Below the pieces are notes generated by a model. It worked only from the letters and a program-made list of their open reading frames with translations. It did no database searches and had not been told where the DNA came from. The translations under genes were made by a program, and so were the position numbers. DNA of 64,000 nt from CAZTTG01 sp964615935 (GTDB lineage: Bacteria > Planctomycetota > UBA1135 > GCA-002686595): contig CAZTTG010000013.1 in assembly GCA_964615935.1 (NCBI GenBank), forward strand, positions 20,420-84,419, in the 5' to 3' direction. Shown one piece after another: positions 15,792 through 24,031 of this stretch. Positions within the stretch are counted from its first letter, which is position 1. Every line of letters begins with the position of its first letter.

Positions 15792-16940
15792 ATGACCAAC
15801 CCCCGGGCTTTGGATGGGGCGCGCGTGGGCTATGCTGTCGAAGGGAAGGCTCCGAGCGACCCCTACACCCCCGCCCTCGCCCCGCGACCGCCGTTGATAC
15901 CCATCCTGATCATCAAGACCGGTGCCCTCGGGGACGTCCTGCGCACCACCTCGATCCTGCCCGGCCTGCACGAGCGCTACCGGGACTGCCGGATCACGTG
16001 GGTCACCGCGCCCCAGGCCGTCGACCTGGTGCGGCTGCACCCCCTGGTGTCCGAGGTCATCTCGCTCGACCCCAACTCGCTCCCGCAGCTCGAGGCCGTG
16101 AGCCGCCGGCTCTCCCTGCGCCGCTGGGACCGGGTGCTCTCCTTCGACGACGAGGAGCCCCTGTGCCGCCTGGCCGCGGACCTGCCCACCAAGCGCCTGT
16201 CCGGGGCGCGCCTGACCGCCAACCACGGCCTGGGCTACACGCCGGACACCGGGCCCTGGTTCGACATGGGCCTCCTGTCGGTCTACGGCAAGCACCAGGC
16301 CGACCGGCTCAAGCTCGTCAACCAGCGCAGCCACCCGCAGATCTTCGCCGAGATGCTGGGCATCTCCATGGGCAAGCCCCAGCTGCCCCTCCCGCCGGCC
16401 TGCCTGCGCTTCGCCCAGGACTTCGCGCGCTCCCGGGGGCTGGACGACTACGGCACCGTGGTCGGCCTGAACACCGGGGCGGGTGATCGCTGGGTCTCCA
16501 AGGCCCTGCCCACCGACCGCACCGTGGCCCTGGCGCACGAGCTGCACGAGGACCTCGGAGGGGACGTCGGCTTCCTGATCCTGGGCGGCCCCAAGGAGAG
16601 GGAGCGCAACGACTTCATCCTCTCGGAGATGGGCGAGGAGGTGCGCGCGGTGGACGCCGGCTGCGACAACGGCCTCCTGGACTTCGCGGCCCTCTTGAGC
16701 CGGTGCGACCTGCTGGTCTCCAGCGACAGCCTGGCGCTGCACGTGGCGGTGGCCCGCAGCGTGCCCGTGGTGGCCTTCTTCGCGCCCACCTCCGCGGCCG
16801 AGATCGAGCTCTACGGCAAGGGCACCAAGGTGGCCAGCACCTCCTGCGACCGCTGCAGCTACCGACCGGACGCGGACACGTCCACGATCACCGTGGAGCG
16901 CCTGAAGGCGGCCTGCCTGGGTCTGATGACCGGGAAGTGA
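15792..16940 (+). CDS. Glycosyltransferase family 9 (ADP-heptose:LPS heptosyltransferase-like)
   Basis: A GT9 enzyme of 382 residues from ATG 15792. The conserved opening ILIIKTGALGDVLRTTSILP begins only at about residue 37, and a TTG at 15894 would give a 348-residue protein of the normal family length. A possible -10 box at 15831 also favours the later start. Further motifs are VGLNTGAGDRWVSKALP (acceptor/phosphate region), FLILGGPKERERN, and the donor-binding LLVSSDSLALHVAVARSVPVVAFF. The family transfers ADP-heptose to LPS core at the cytoplasmic membrane face. It overlaps the HAD fusion gene by 4 nt and belongs to the lpxK/hldE envelope block. Confidence 0.8.
   Translation: MTNPRALDGARVGYAVEGKAPSDPYTPALAPRPPLIPILIIKTGALGDVLRTTSILPGLHERYRDCRITWVTAPQAVDLVRLHPLVSEVISLDPNSLPQLEAVSRRLSLRRWDRVLSFDDEEPLCRLAADLPTKRLSGARLTANHGLGYTPDTGPWFDMGLLSVYGKHQADRLKLVNQRSHPQIFAEMLGISMGKPQLPLPPACLRFAQDFARSRGLDDYGTVVGLNTGAGDRWVSKALPTDRTVALAHELHEDLGGDVGFLILGGPKERERNDFILSEMGEEVRAVDAGCDNGLLDFAALLSRCDLLVSSDSLALHVAVARSVPVVAFFAPTSAAEIELYGKGTKVASTSCDRCSYRPDADTSTITVERLKAACLGLMTGK
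15809..15836 (+). promoter_or_regulatory. Possible promoter of the GT9-HAD operon
   Basis: TTTGGA (15809-15814), 16-base spacer, TATGCT (15831-15836). It lies inside the longest reading of the GT9 gene and about 60 bases before the TTG alternative start. The same TATGCT box occurs before the radical SAM gene and before dnaB. Confidence 0.35.
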
Positions 16941-18049
16941 GCCCCCCGCCCTTCCCCTTCGACGCCGTCCTCTTCGACATGGACGGCACCCTGGTGGCGA
17001 CCGATCGCTTCTGGCTGCCGGCGGCCACGGCCGGCGCCCGGAGGGCCTTCGCCGAGCTGGAGCTCGACCGCGATCCGCCCACCAAGGCGGACTGGCTGAG
17101 CATGGTGGGCCTGCCCCTCGACGAGGGCTTCGCGCGGATCTGCGGCGACCTGGCTCCGCGCGAGCTGGCGCTCCTGAAGGCGCGGGTGCTCGAGGAGGAG
17201 GAGGAGGCCGTGGCCGGGAACGGCATCGACCTCCTGCCCGGCGTCCGGGCCGCGCTCGGCGAGCTGCGACGCCTGGGCGTGCGCACCGGGATCGCCAGCA
17301 ACTGCGAGGCGCGCTACCTCGAGCGTGTCATGGGCGCGGTGGGTCTGCCGGAGCTGATCGACGAGGCCCGCTGCCTCGATTCGGAGGGCGTCCAGGACAA
17401 GGCCGACATGGTGTGCGAGCTGCTGCGGTGCCTGGGCACCCGCAGCGCGGTGATGGTCGGCGACCGCGTCGGCGATCGGGACGCGGCCCACGCCAACGGG
17501 CTGCCCCACGTTCACCTCGCGGGGGGCTTCGCGCCGCCGGGGGAGGAGGTCTCGTGCGAGGCCGTGATCGAGGGCGCGGGCGGGCTCCTGGACCGGCTGC
17601 GGGGCCGGACCCGGTGGATCGAGGGGGCCCTCGAGCAGCTCGGAGTGCGCCTCGAGGGGCCTCCCGGCGGGCCGCGGACGATCGGGATCACCGGGGGCGC
17701 GGCGGCCGGCAAGACCCTCTTCACCCGGGACGCCGCGCGGATCCTGCGGGCCCGGGGCCGCCCGGCCACCGCGGTGGGGGCCGAGGCCTTCCGCCGGGGC
17801 GAGGCCCGCTCCGAGCCGGGCCGCCTGCTCCTCGTCGAGGGGCCCGATCTGCTGGAGGCGGAGCTTCGCCCCCGGCTGGATCGGGTCCTGCTCCTCGAGG
17901 TCTCGCGGGAGGTGGCCCTCCGCCGGCTCGCGGGGCGGCGGCGGGGGCGGGCGGGCCCCGCGGCGCCGGAGCCCGAGCCTCCCCGGGGGTCGGTCGGCGG
18001 GGCGGACCTGTGCCTGCGCGCCGACAACGCCCTGGGCCTGCCCGGCTGA
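16937..18049 (+). CDS. HAD-family hydrolase fused to a P-loop kinase-like domain
   Basis: A 370-residue two-domain protein. Residues about 5-220 are a HAD phosphatase: nucleophile motif VLFDMDGTLV, motif II GIASNC, motif III Lys region, and motif IV GDRVGDRDAA, with a helical cap like phosphoglycolate phosphatases. After a linker, residues about 245-370 start with a Walker A sequence GITGGAAAGKT and continue with RLLLVEGPDLLEAELRP and RVLLLEVSREVALRR, resembling uridine-kinase or dephospho-CoA-kinase-like NTPases. The GTG start overlaps the GT9 stop (GTGA). A phosphatase joined to a kinase next to heptosyltransferases suggests sugar-phosphate processing, but no substrate can be named. Confidence 0.7.
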   Translation: MSPPPFPFDAVLFDMDGTLVATDRFWLPAATAGARRAFAELELDRDPPTKADWLSMVGLPLDEGFARICGDLAPRELALLKARVLEEEEEAVAGNGIDLLPGVRAALGELRRLGVRTGIASNCEARYLERVMGAVGLPELIDEARCLDSEGVQDKADMVCELLRCLGTRSAVMVGDRVGDRDAAHANGLPHVHLAGGFAPPGEEVSCEAVIEGAGGLLDRLRGRTRWIEGALEQLGVRLEGPPGGPRTIGITGGAAAGKTLFTRDAARILRARGRPATAVGAEAFRRGEARSEPGRLLLVEGPDLLEAELRPRLDRVLLLEVSREVALRRLAGRRRGRAGPAAPEPEPPRGSVGGADLCLRADNALGLPG

Positions 18050-18067
18050 GGAGCCCGGTCGCGGCCC

Positions 18068-18097
18068 TTGCAAAGCCCGTTCCCGGCGTACTATATT
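18068..18097 (+). promoter_or_regulatory. Sigma70-like promoter before the omega gene
   Basis: TTGCAA (18068-18073), 18-base spacer, TATATT (18092-18097), one of the most A+T-rich patches in the window. It probably drives the small omega gene and possibly the lpxK operon. Confidence 0.55.
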
Positions 18098-18193
18098 CGC
18101 GGGTTGGTCCCTTCACCGTGGAGCGCGCCGGATCCCCGCCCGCCCCGGAAGTCGCCCGTCTCCCGAACCGCGTCGCCCCCGAGGCTGCGATCC

Positions 18194-18424
18194 ATGGAAC
18201 TGAGCCTGCCGCAACGCCTGCAGAAGTCGGTCAACGGTTCTTTTCACAAGACCGCTCTCCTGCAGAAGCGCGTGCGCGAGCTGATCCGCGGCGCGGCGCC
18301 GCTGATCGAGACCCGCGAGCGCAATCCCATCAAGATCGCGTTTCTCGAGATGGAGCGCGGACTGATCGAGCTGATCCCCGACGAGGAGACCCCGACGCCT
18401 CCGGGGACCACGGGCAGCCTGTAG
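18194..18424 (+). CDS. rpoZ: DNA-directed RNA polymerase omega subunit-like small protein
   Basis: A 76-residue protein. The central part KRVRELIRGAAPLIET, then NPIKIAFLEMERGLIEL, matches the conserved omega pattern (R-A-R-x-L-x-x-G-x-x-P-L, then N-P-x-x-I-A-L-x-E-x-x-x-G-x-I). The family binds the beta' subunit of RNA polymerase and helps assembly. The usual omega N-terminal segment is short and diverged, and the tail is Pro/Thr-rich. The ATG at 18194 was chosen because the homology starts soon after it and a good promoter lies about 100 bases upstream. Omega is commonly found near nucleotide or envelope genes, so the position next to lpxK is not decisive. Confidence 0.65.
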   Translation: MELSLPQRLQKSVNGSFHKTALLQKRVRELIRGAAPLIETRERNPIKIAFLEMERGLIELIPDEETPTPPGTTGSL

Positions 18425-18445
18425 CGGGAGTGCCTTGCGGGCCCT

Positions 18446-18466
18446 CGCTCGATCCGAGCGTCTCTC
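18446..18466 (+). terminator. Hairpin after rpoZ
   Basis: CGCTCG, loop ATC, CGAGCG, followed by a pyrimidine run TCTCTC, 22 nt after the omega stop. It could act as a weak intrinsic terminator or attenuator between rpoZ and lpxK. Confidence 0.4.
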
Positions 18467-18511
18467 CCCGGGCGGGAGCATCAGCAGCCGGGCGGCAGCG
18501 CCAGCAATAGG

Positions 18512-19651
18512 GTGAGCGCGCAAGCGACAGAGCGATCCCGGGAGTCCGACTCGGCGCCGCGGCGGGCCCGCGTCGACGAGCGCCTGGCGCGGCGCGGGGG
18601 GTGGATCGAGCTCCTGCGCGCCCCCGCCCTGGTCTTCGGCCTGGCCGCGCGCCTGCGGGGCGCGGCCTACGACCTGGGCCTCGCGCGCGCGCACCGCCTG
18701 GACGTGCCGGTGATCAGCGTGGGCAACCTCTCCGCCGGAGGCACCGGCAAGACGCCCATGGTCGTCTGGCTGGCCCGCAAGCTCCTGCGGCGCGGCCTGC
18801 GGCCGGGCATCCTCTCCCGCGGCTTCGGTCCGTCGACCGGCCGGGCGGGAGACGGGGTGCGAGGTGACGAGGCCGCGGTCATCGTCGCCCAGGTCCCCGA
18901 CGCGCCCCATCACCAGGACCCCGATCGGGTGCGCGGCGGCCGCGAGCTGGCCCGCCGCGGTCTGGACGCGATCCTGCTCGACGACGGCTTCCAGCACCGG
19001 CGCCTGGCGCGCGACCTCGACCTGGTGCTGGTCGACGCGGCGCGCCCCTGGGGACTGCCGACCCCGCCGGGCGGCGGACCGCCGGTGCGGGCCCTCCTCC
19101 CGCGCGGGCTCCTGCGCGAGCCGCCCTCGGCCCTGGCCCGGGCCGACGCCGTGATCCTGACGCGGGCGGACGAGGTCGAGCCGGCCGAGCTCGACCGCCT
19201 GCGCGGCGAGATCGCCGAGCTCGCCCCCGCCCTGCCCATCCTGGAGGCGGTCCACTGGCCCATCGCCGTCCACGACCCCGACGGCTGGCGCCTGTCGACC
19301 GAGGTCCTGAGGGGGCGCGAGGTCGAGCTCGCCAGCGGCATCGGCAACCCCGCCTCCTTCGAGGCCACCGTGGCCCGGCTGGGCGCGAGCATTGTGCGGC
19401 ACCACCGCTTCCCCGATCATCACGCCTGGAGCCCGGGGGACCTGGAAGGCCCGGGCGACGGCCAGAGGATGCTGGTGACCACGCAGAAGGACGCCGCCAA
19501 GCTCGCGGGCATCGCCCGCAAGGCCTGGGTGGTCGAGGTCGAGATCCGGCTGCGGGCCGGAGAGCCCGTGCTCGAGGCCCTGCTCGACGCGCTCCCCGAG
19601 AGCCGCGCCGCCCGCGAGCGCAACGCGATCCACGAGGGGCTGCATGGCTGA
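18512..19651 (+). CDS. lpxK: Tetraacyldisaccharide 4'-kinase
   Basis: A 379-residue LpxK. The nucleotide loop VISVGNLSAGGTGKTPM (about residue 70), LSRGFG, GDEA, and LDDGFQHRRL (about 155) are all diagnostic, followed by VILTRADEVE, ASGIGNPASFEAT, DHHAWSPGDL and VTTQKDAAKL. The enzyme phosphorylates the 4' position of the lipid A disaccharide at the inner membrane. The first 30 residues are hydrophilic and not conserved. GTG start at 18512. It overlaps the acyltransferase gene by 8 nt, and hldE follows, so these three form a lipid A and heptose operon. Confidence 0.92.
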   Translation: MSAQATERSRESDSAPRRARVDERLARRGGWIELLRAPALVFGLAARLRGAAYDLGLARAHRLDVPVISVGNLSAGGTGKTPMVVWLARKLLRRGLRPGILSRGFGPSTGRAGDGVRGDEAAVIVAQVPDAPHHQDPDRVRGGRELARRGLDAILLDDGFQHRRLARDLDLVLVDAARPWGLPTPPGGGPPVRALLPRGLLREPPSALARADAVILTRADEVEPAELDRLRGEIAELAPALPILEAVHWPIAVHDPDGWRLSTEVLRGREVELASGIGNPASFEATVARLGASIVRHHRFPDHHAWSPGDLEGPGDGQRMLVTTQKDAAKLAGIARKAWVVEVEIRLRAGEPVLEALLDALPESRAARERNAIHEGLHG

Positions 19652-20741
19652 GCCCGCGAACCCCTCGCCCCCCTCGCCGGGGGAGGGCCCGCAACCTCCT
19701 CCCCCCGGCCTGCGGGTCGACCTTCCGCTCCCCTGGCGTCCGGTGCGGGGGAAGGTCGACGGGCCCTCGGCGCGCCTCCAGGCGGTCGCGCTCATGGGGA
19801 CGGTGGAGACCCTCGGCCGCCTGCCCGAGGGGGTCAGCTCGGCGGTGATCGGCGGACTGGCGCGGCTCCTGCGACGCTTCGAGCGCCGCCGGTGCACCAG
19901 CGCCCGCGCCTTCATCGAGCAGGCCCTGGGCGAGGGGCTCCAGCCGTCCCGACGCGAGGAGATCCTGCTCTGCGCCTGGCGCCACATGATGGAGGTCGTC
20001 CTGAGCTCGTACAGCTTCGACCGGCGCGTGCCCATCGGGCGCATCCGCGAGCACTTCGAGCTGACCGAGGTCCACCCCGACTTCGAGCGCGCGACGAGCG
20101 CGGGAACGGGCGCCATCCTGATCACCGGACACCTCGGCGACTGGGAGGCCCTCTCGGCCATCACCCCCTGGCTGGGGTGCGATCCCCTGTACGTCGTGTC
20201 CAAACCCCCCAGGAATCGGCCCCTCTCGGCGCGCCTGCAGACCCTGAGGGAGCGGCGCGGCTTCCGCCTGATCCCGCGCGAGGGCTCGATGGAGGACGCC
20301 CTGGCCGTTCTGCAGGGGGGCGGCTACCTGGGGCTGATGCTCGACCAGCGCGCCCGGACCCGGAGGGTGCTGGCGCCCTTCTTCGGGCGGCCGGCCCAGT
20401 GCGAGCGCGCCGCGGCCGTGCTGATCCGGCGCTGCCGGGCGCCGGTGGTGGTGATGGCGGCCTTCCGCACCTCCCGGCCCTACCGCTTCGAGGTCCGGGT
20501 CCCGGCGGTCCTGTGGCCCGAGGCCTTCGCCCGCCGGACTCCGGAGGAGATCGCCACCCGCATCAACCAGGAGCTGGAGCGCCTGATCCTGGCCCATCCC
20601 GAGCAGTACCTGTGGCTGCACGACCGCTACCGCGGCGCGCCGGCCGCGATGCCCGATCCCCCGGGGGGCGGGCAAGACCAGATTGGCCCCAAGCTCGGGG
20701 CCCGGTCTGCCGAAAGCGCAGGGGGAGGCGAAACGAGATGA
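19644..20741 (+). CDS. LpxL/HtrB-type lysophospholipid (lauroyl) acyltransferase
   Basis: A 365-residue LPLAT-family acyltransferase. The catalytic HX4D motif is in ITGHLGDWE (about residue 160), followed by KPPRNRPLSARLQTLRERRG, a GGYLGLMLDQRA block and FFGRPA, which fit the lipid A late acyltransferase pattern; QYLWLHDRY near the end matches the family's terminal W-x-H-x-R-(W/Y) motif. It should add a secondary acyl chain to Kdo-lipid A at the inner membrane. The N-terminus is Pro-rich and lacks an obvious membrane helix, unlike most LpxL. It overlaps lpxK upstream (8 nt) and hldE downstream (ATGA). Confidence 0.82.
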   Translation: MAEPANPSPPSPGEGPQPPPPGLRVDLPLPWRPVRGKVDGPSARLQAVALMGTVETLGRLPEGVSSAVIGGLARLLRRFERRRCTSARAFIEQALGEGLQPSRREEILLCAWRHMMEVVLSSYSFDRRVPIGRIREHFELTEVHPDFERATSAGTGAILITGHLGDWEALSAITPWLGCDPLYVVSKPPRNRPLSARLQTLRERRGFRLIPREGSMEDALAVLQGGGYLGLMLDQRARTRRVLAPFFGRPAQCERAAAVLIRRCRAPVVVMAAFRTSRPYRFEVRVPAVLWPEAFARRTPEEIATRINQELERLILAHPEQYLWLHDRYRGAPAAMPDPPGGGQDQIGPKLGARSAESAGGGETR

Positions 20742-22213
20742 TCCGTGAAGAGCTCGAGGCCGCGCTGGCGGGCATCGGCCGCCCGCGCATCCTGGTCGTC
20801 GGCGACCTGATCCTCGACCGCTACGTCAGCGGCGAGGTGGGCCGCATCTCGCCCGAGGCGCCGATCCCGATCCTGGCCGCGAAGAGCGCCGAGGACCGCC
20901 TCGGCGGCGCCGGCAACGTGGTCAGCAACCTGCGCACCCTGGAGGCCGAGGTGGAGGCCGTGGGCGTGGTGGGGGACGACGGCCGGGGCCGGATGCTGCG
21001 CGAGATGCTGGAGGCCATGGGCGTGGCCACCGATGGCTGCATCGTCGACGGCTCGCGTCCGACGACCGAGAAGACCCGCATGACCAGCGGCGTGCAGCAG
21101 ATGCTGCGGGTCGACTGGGAGGTCTCGCGTCCGGTCGGAGCGGACATCGAGGCCGAGGTGGTGCGCTCGCTCCCCGAGCGCGTCGGCGGAGTCCAGGCGG
21201 TGGTCCTCTCGGACTACGGCAAGGGCCTGCTCACCCCGCGGGTGCTGGAGGCGGTCATCCGCGCCGGGCGCGAGGCCGGCGTGCCGGTGCTGGTCGACCC
21301 CAAGGGGAGGGACTTCAGCCGCTACCGCGGCGCGACCCTGATCACGCCCAACCGCCGGGAGGCGGAGGAGGCGCTGGGCCGGGGGCTGGCCGACCTCGAG
21401 GGCATCGCGCGCGGGGCGAGCGAGCTCCTCGCCCAGGCCGATCTGGGCGGCGTGGTCATCACCCTCGGCGCGGAGGGCATGTACTACCAGGACGCGGCCG
21501 GGGACCGCGGGCGGGTGCCCACCTTCGCGCGCGCGGTCTTCGACGTGACCGGCGCCGGGGACACGGTGATCTCCAACCTGGCCCTGGCCCTGGCGGCCGG
21601 CCTGCGGCTCGAGGTGGCCGTGCACCTCGCCAACCACGCGGCCGGCCTGGTGGTCGGCCGGCGCGGCGCGGCCGCCGTCAGCCGCTCGGAGATCCTGGCC
21701 GCCCTGGACGTCTCCCCGCAGAGCTGGGGGAAGGTGCTGGCCCCCGCCGAGCTCGACCCGGTCCTGGCGGAGTGGCGCCAGCGCGGGCGGCGGATCGCCT
21801 TCACCAACGGCTGCTTCGACGTGATCCACGTCGGTCACATCGACTACCTGCGCTTCGCGCGCTCCAAGGGGGACGTGCTCCTGGTGGGGGTGAACGACGA
21901 CGACAGCGTGCGCCGTCTCAAGGGACCGGAGCGCCCGCTGAACCGCCTCGAGGACCGCTGCCAGGTGCTGGCCGCCCTGGAGATGGTGGACGCGGTGGTC
22001 CCCTTCGGCGAGGACACCCCGGCCGAGATCATCCAGCGCGTGACGCCCGACGCCCTGATCAAGGGCGAGGACTGGGCCGAGAAGGGCGTGGTGGGCCGCG
22101 AGTGGGTCGAATCCCACGGCGGCCAGGTGTACTTGGCGCCCCTGGTGCCGGGCCGCTCGACCACCTCCATCCTGGAGCGCCTGCGCTCCGGAGGCGGGCC
22201 GCCGACCGAGTAG
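20738..22213 (+). CDS. hldE: Bifunctional heptose-7-phosphate kinase / heptose-1-phosphate adenylyltransferase
   Basis: A 491-residue fusion of the two HldE domains. Residues 1-330 form a PfkB kinase: GDLILDRYVSGEVGRISPEA, GGAGNVVSNL, TEKTRM, LSDYGKG, and the anion-hole/catalytic DVTGAGDT near 270. Residues about 345-491 form a nucleotidyltransferase with FTNGCFDVIHVGH (HxGH) and the later PGRSTTSI motif. It makes ADP-heptose for LPS core from heptose 7-phosphate; the intermediate phosphatase (GmhB) is not in view, although the HAD fusion upstream could be considered. ATG overlaps the acyltransferase stop. A second split set of the same activities follows at 24-25.6 kb. Confidence 0.92.
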   Translation: MIREELEAALAGIGRPRILVVGDLILDRYVSGEVGRISPEAPIPILAAKSAEDRLGGAGNVVSNLRTLEAEVEAVGVVGDDGRGRMLREMLEAMGVATDGCIVDGSRPTTEKTRMTSGVQQMLRVDWEVSRPVGADIEAEVVRSLPERVGGVQAVVLSDYGKGLLTPRVLEAVIRAGREAGVPVLVDPKGRDFSRYRGATLITPNRREAEEALGRGLADLEGIARGASELLAQADLGGVVITLGAEGMYYQDAAGDRGRVPTFARAVFDVTGAGDTVISNLALALAAGLRLEVAVHLANHAAGLVVGRRGAAAVSRSEILAALDVSPQSWGKVLAPAELDPVLAEWRQRGRRIAFTNGCFDVIHVGHIDYLRFARSKGDVLLVGVNDDDSVRRLKGPERPLNRLEDRCQVLAALEMVDAVVPFGEDTPAEIIQRVTPDALIKGEDWAEKGVVGREWVESHGGQVYLAPLVPGRSTTSILERLRSGGGPPTE

Positions 22214-22280
22214 GAGCCCCCCCGGAGGCCGGGAGGCGCCGCGCGCGGCCCCCAGAGGGCCAGGAGGCGGCCTCGGGGGC

Positions 22281-22309
22281 TTCGATCCGGGGGGAGAATG
22301 GTCTATGCT
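22281..22309 (+). promoter_or_regulatory. Probable promoter of the radical SAM operon
   Basis: TTCGAT (22281-22286), 17-base spacer, TATGCT (22304-22309), in the 178-base gap between hldE and the radical SAM gene. Transcription would begin about 75 bases before the ATG. Confidence 0.45.
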
Positions 22310-22391
22310 CCCCGCCCTGATCCGCGGGGGGCGGGAACCGCGGGTCGCCCCTTCCCGCTCGGCGCCCCCCCGCCGGCGCCCGAGCGATCCC

Positions 22392-24023
22392 ATGCGCGTC
22401 CTCTTCGTCTACCCCAACCTGTCCACGCAGACGGGCTTCAGCCACGGGCTGGCCTCCCTCTCGGCCTGCCTGGCGCGCGGCGGGCACGAGACGCGGCTGG
22501 TCAACCTCAACGACAACCTGCCACCGATCCCCACCCGCGAGGAGATCCTGCAGGGGATCGCGGACTGGCGGCCCGGGCTGATCGGCTTCTCGGCCGTGAG
22601 CATGCAGTACCCCGCGGCCCTCGAGCTGGCGCGCTGGCTGCGGAGCGCGGCGGCCGGGCGCGGTCTGGCGCTGCCACCGCTGATCGTGGGCGGGGTCCAC
22701 TCCACCATGGTGCCGGACGAGGTCATGTCGGACGGGGTCTGGGACCACGTGGGGGTGGGCGAGTGCGAGGAGGCTCTGCTCGAGCTGGTCGAGCGCCTGG
22801 AGGCCGGCGAGCGCCCCGACGACGTGCGCAACTTCCTCTCCTTCCGGGGCGGTCGTCGTTCCGCCGAAGCCGAGGGGGCCGCGCCGCCGCCCGAGCTCTG
22901 GAACCACAACCCGGTGCGTCCCTTCCCCAGCCTCGAGGAGCTGCCCGAGCCGGACTACGAGCTCTTCGACACCCAGCGCATCATCGACCAGAAGGGCGGC
23001 TGGTTCTCCCTCCTGACCAGCCGCGGCTGCCCCTACCGCTGCAGCTACTGCCTCAACCACAAGATCGCCGAGCGCTACCGCGACGACCTGGGCACCTCGA
23101 TCTCGGGCACGGGCTTCTTCCGCTGCCGCCCGGCCGACCTGCTGATCCGCGAGATCCAGGGCGTCCTGAGGCGCTATCGCGGCATCGAGACCCTCATCTT
23201 CGACGACGACCTCTTCACCCGGGACGTCGACCACGCGCTCGACGTGTGCCGCGCCTATCGGGAGAGCGGCATCGGCCTGCCCTTCGTGGTCAACAGCCAC
23301 GTGAAGCGCCTGGATCCGCGCGTGGCCCGGGCCCTGGGCGAGTCGGGCTGCAGGATCCTCAAGCTGGGCATCGAGTCGGGCTCGCCCCGGGTGCGGCGCG
23401 AGATCCTGCGGCGCCCCATGAGCGACGAGGACATCCTGGCGACCATCGAGGTGGCCGAGGGCTGCGGGCTGCACACCTCGGGCTTCATGATGATCGGGCT
23501 GCCCCACGAGACCCGCGAGGAGCGCTGGCAGAGCGTCGATCTGCTGGCGCGCTCGGGGCTGGGGCGCTTCCGCACCTCCCTGTACTTCCCCTTCCCCGGC
23601 ACCGACAGCCACCACATGGCCATCTCGGGCGGCTTCCTGCCCGAGGGGGCCGATCGCGGCCTGACCGACTTCACCGCCTCGAGCTGCCTGGACTTCGGCG
23701 AGGAGGAGAACCTGCACGTCGAGAAGATGGCCGCCTGCATGCCGTGGCTGGTCAACAGCCGGCTGGACCGCTGGCGCGAGGCGCCCGCCGCGGCCCGCTT
23801 CCGGCCGGTCGTCGAGCGGGTCCTGGCCATGGACCGCGCCGCCTGGGAGGAGCTCCGCCCCCGCCTGCGCGAGGTGGACGACGAGCTCAGCCGGGCCGCG
23901 GCGGCGGCGGGCGAGCTGCACTACGCGATCCGCTACGACCCCCCCATGGGCGTTCGCTCGGACTGGTACCTGGCCGAGGAGGGCTCGCCCTCCCTCGAGG
24001 AGCCCGCCCTCGCGGCGAGCTGA
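22392..24023 (+). CDS. B12-binding-domain radical SAM protein
   Basis: A 543-residue enzyme. Residues 1-150 have the cobalamin-binding-like fold (MRVLFVYPNL, IGFSAVSMQYPAALELA, LIVGGVHSTMVPDEVM). The radical SAM core follows, with the [4Fe-4S] motif SRGCPYRCSYC (CX3CX2C, about residue 218), LIFDDDLF, the GIESGS motif and FMMIGLPHETREE. Such proteins (BchE/hopanoid/lipid-modifying classes) carry out methyl transfer or C-C chemistry. The substrate is unknown. Being first in a transcription unit that continues with heptose-type kinase and adenylyltransferase genes suggests a surface glycan or lipid modification. The ATG at 22392 is directly before the conserved strand; an upstream ATG overlaps the -10 box. 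Confidence 0.82.
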   Translation: MRVLFVYPNLSTQTGFSHGLASLSACLARGGHETRLVNLNDNLPPIPTREEILQGIADWRPGLIGFSAVSMQYPAALELARWLRSAAAGRGLALPPLIVGGVHSTMVPDEVMSDGVWDHVGVGECEEALLELVERLEAGERPDDVRNFLSFRGGRRSAEAEGAAPPPELWNHNPVRPFPSLEELPEPDYELFDTQRIIDQKGGWFSLLTSRGCPYRCSYCLNHKIAERYRDDLGTSISGTGFFRCRPADLLIREIQGVLRRYRGIETLIFDDDLFTRDVDHALDVCRAYRESGIGLPFVVNSHVKRLDPRVARALGESGCRILKLGIESGSPRVRREILRRPMSDEDILATIEVAEGCGLHTSGFMMIGLPHETREERWQSVDLLARSGLGRFRTSLYFPFPGTDSHHMAISGGFLPEGADRGLTDFTASSCLDFGEEENLHVEKMAACMPWLVNSRLDRWREAPAAARFRPVVERVLAMDRAAWEELRPRLREVDDELSRAAAAAGELHYAIRYDPPMGVRSDWYLAEEGSPSLEEPALAAS

Positions 24024-24031
24024 CCGAGATC

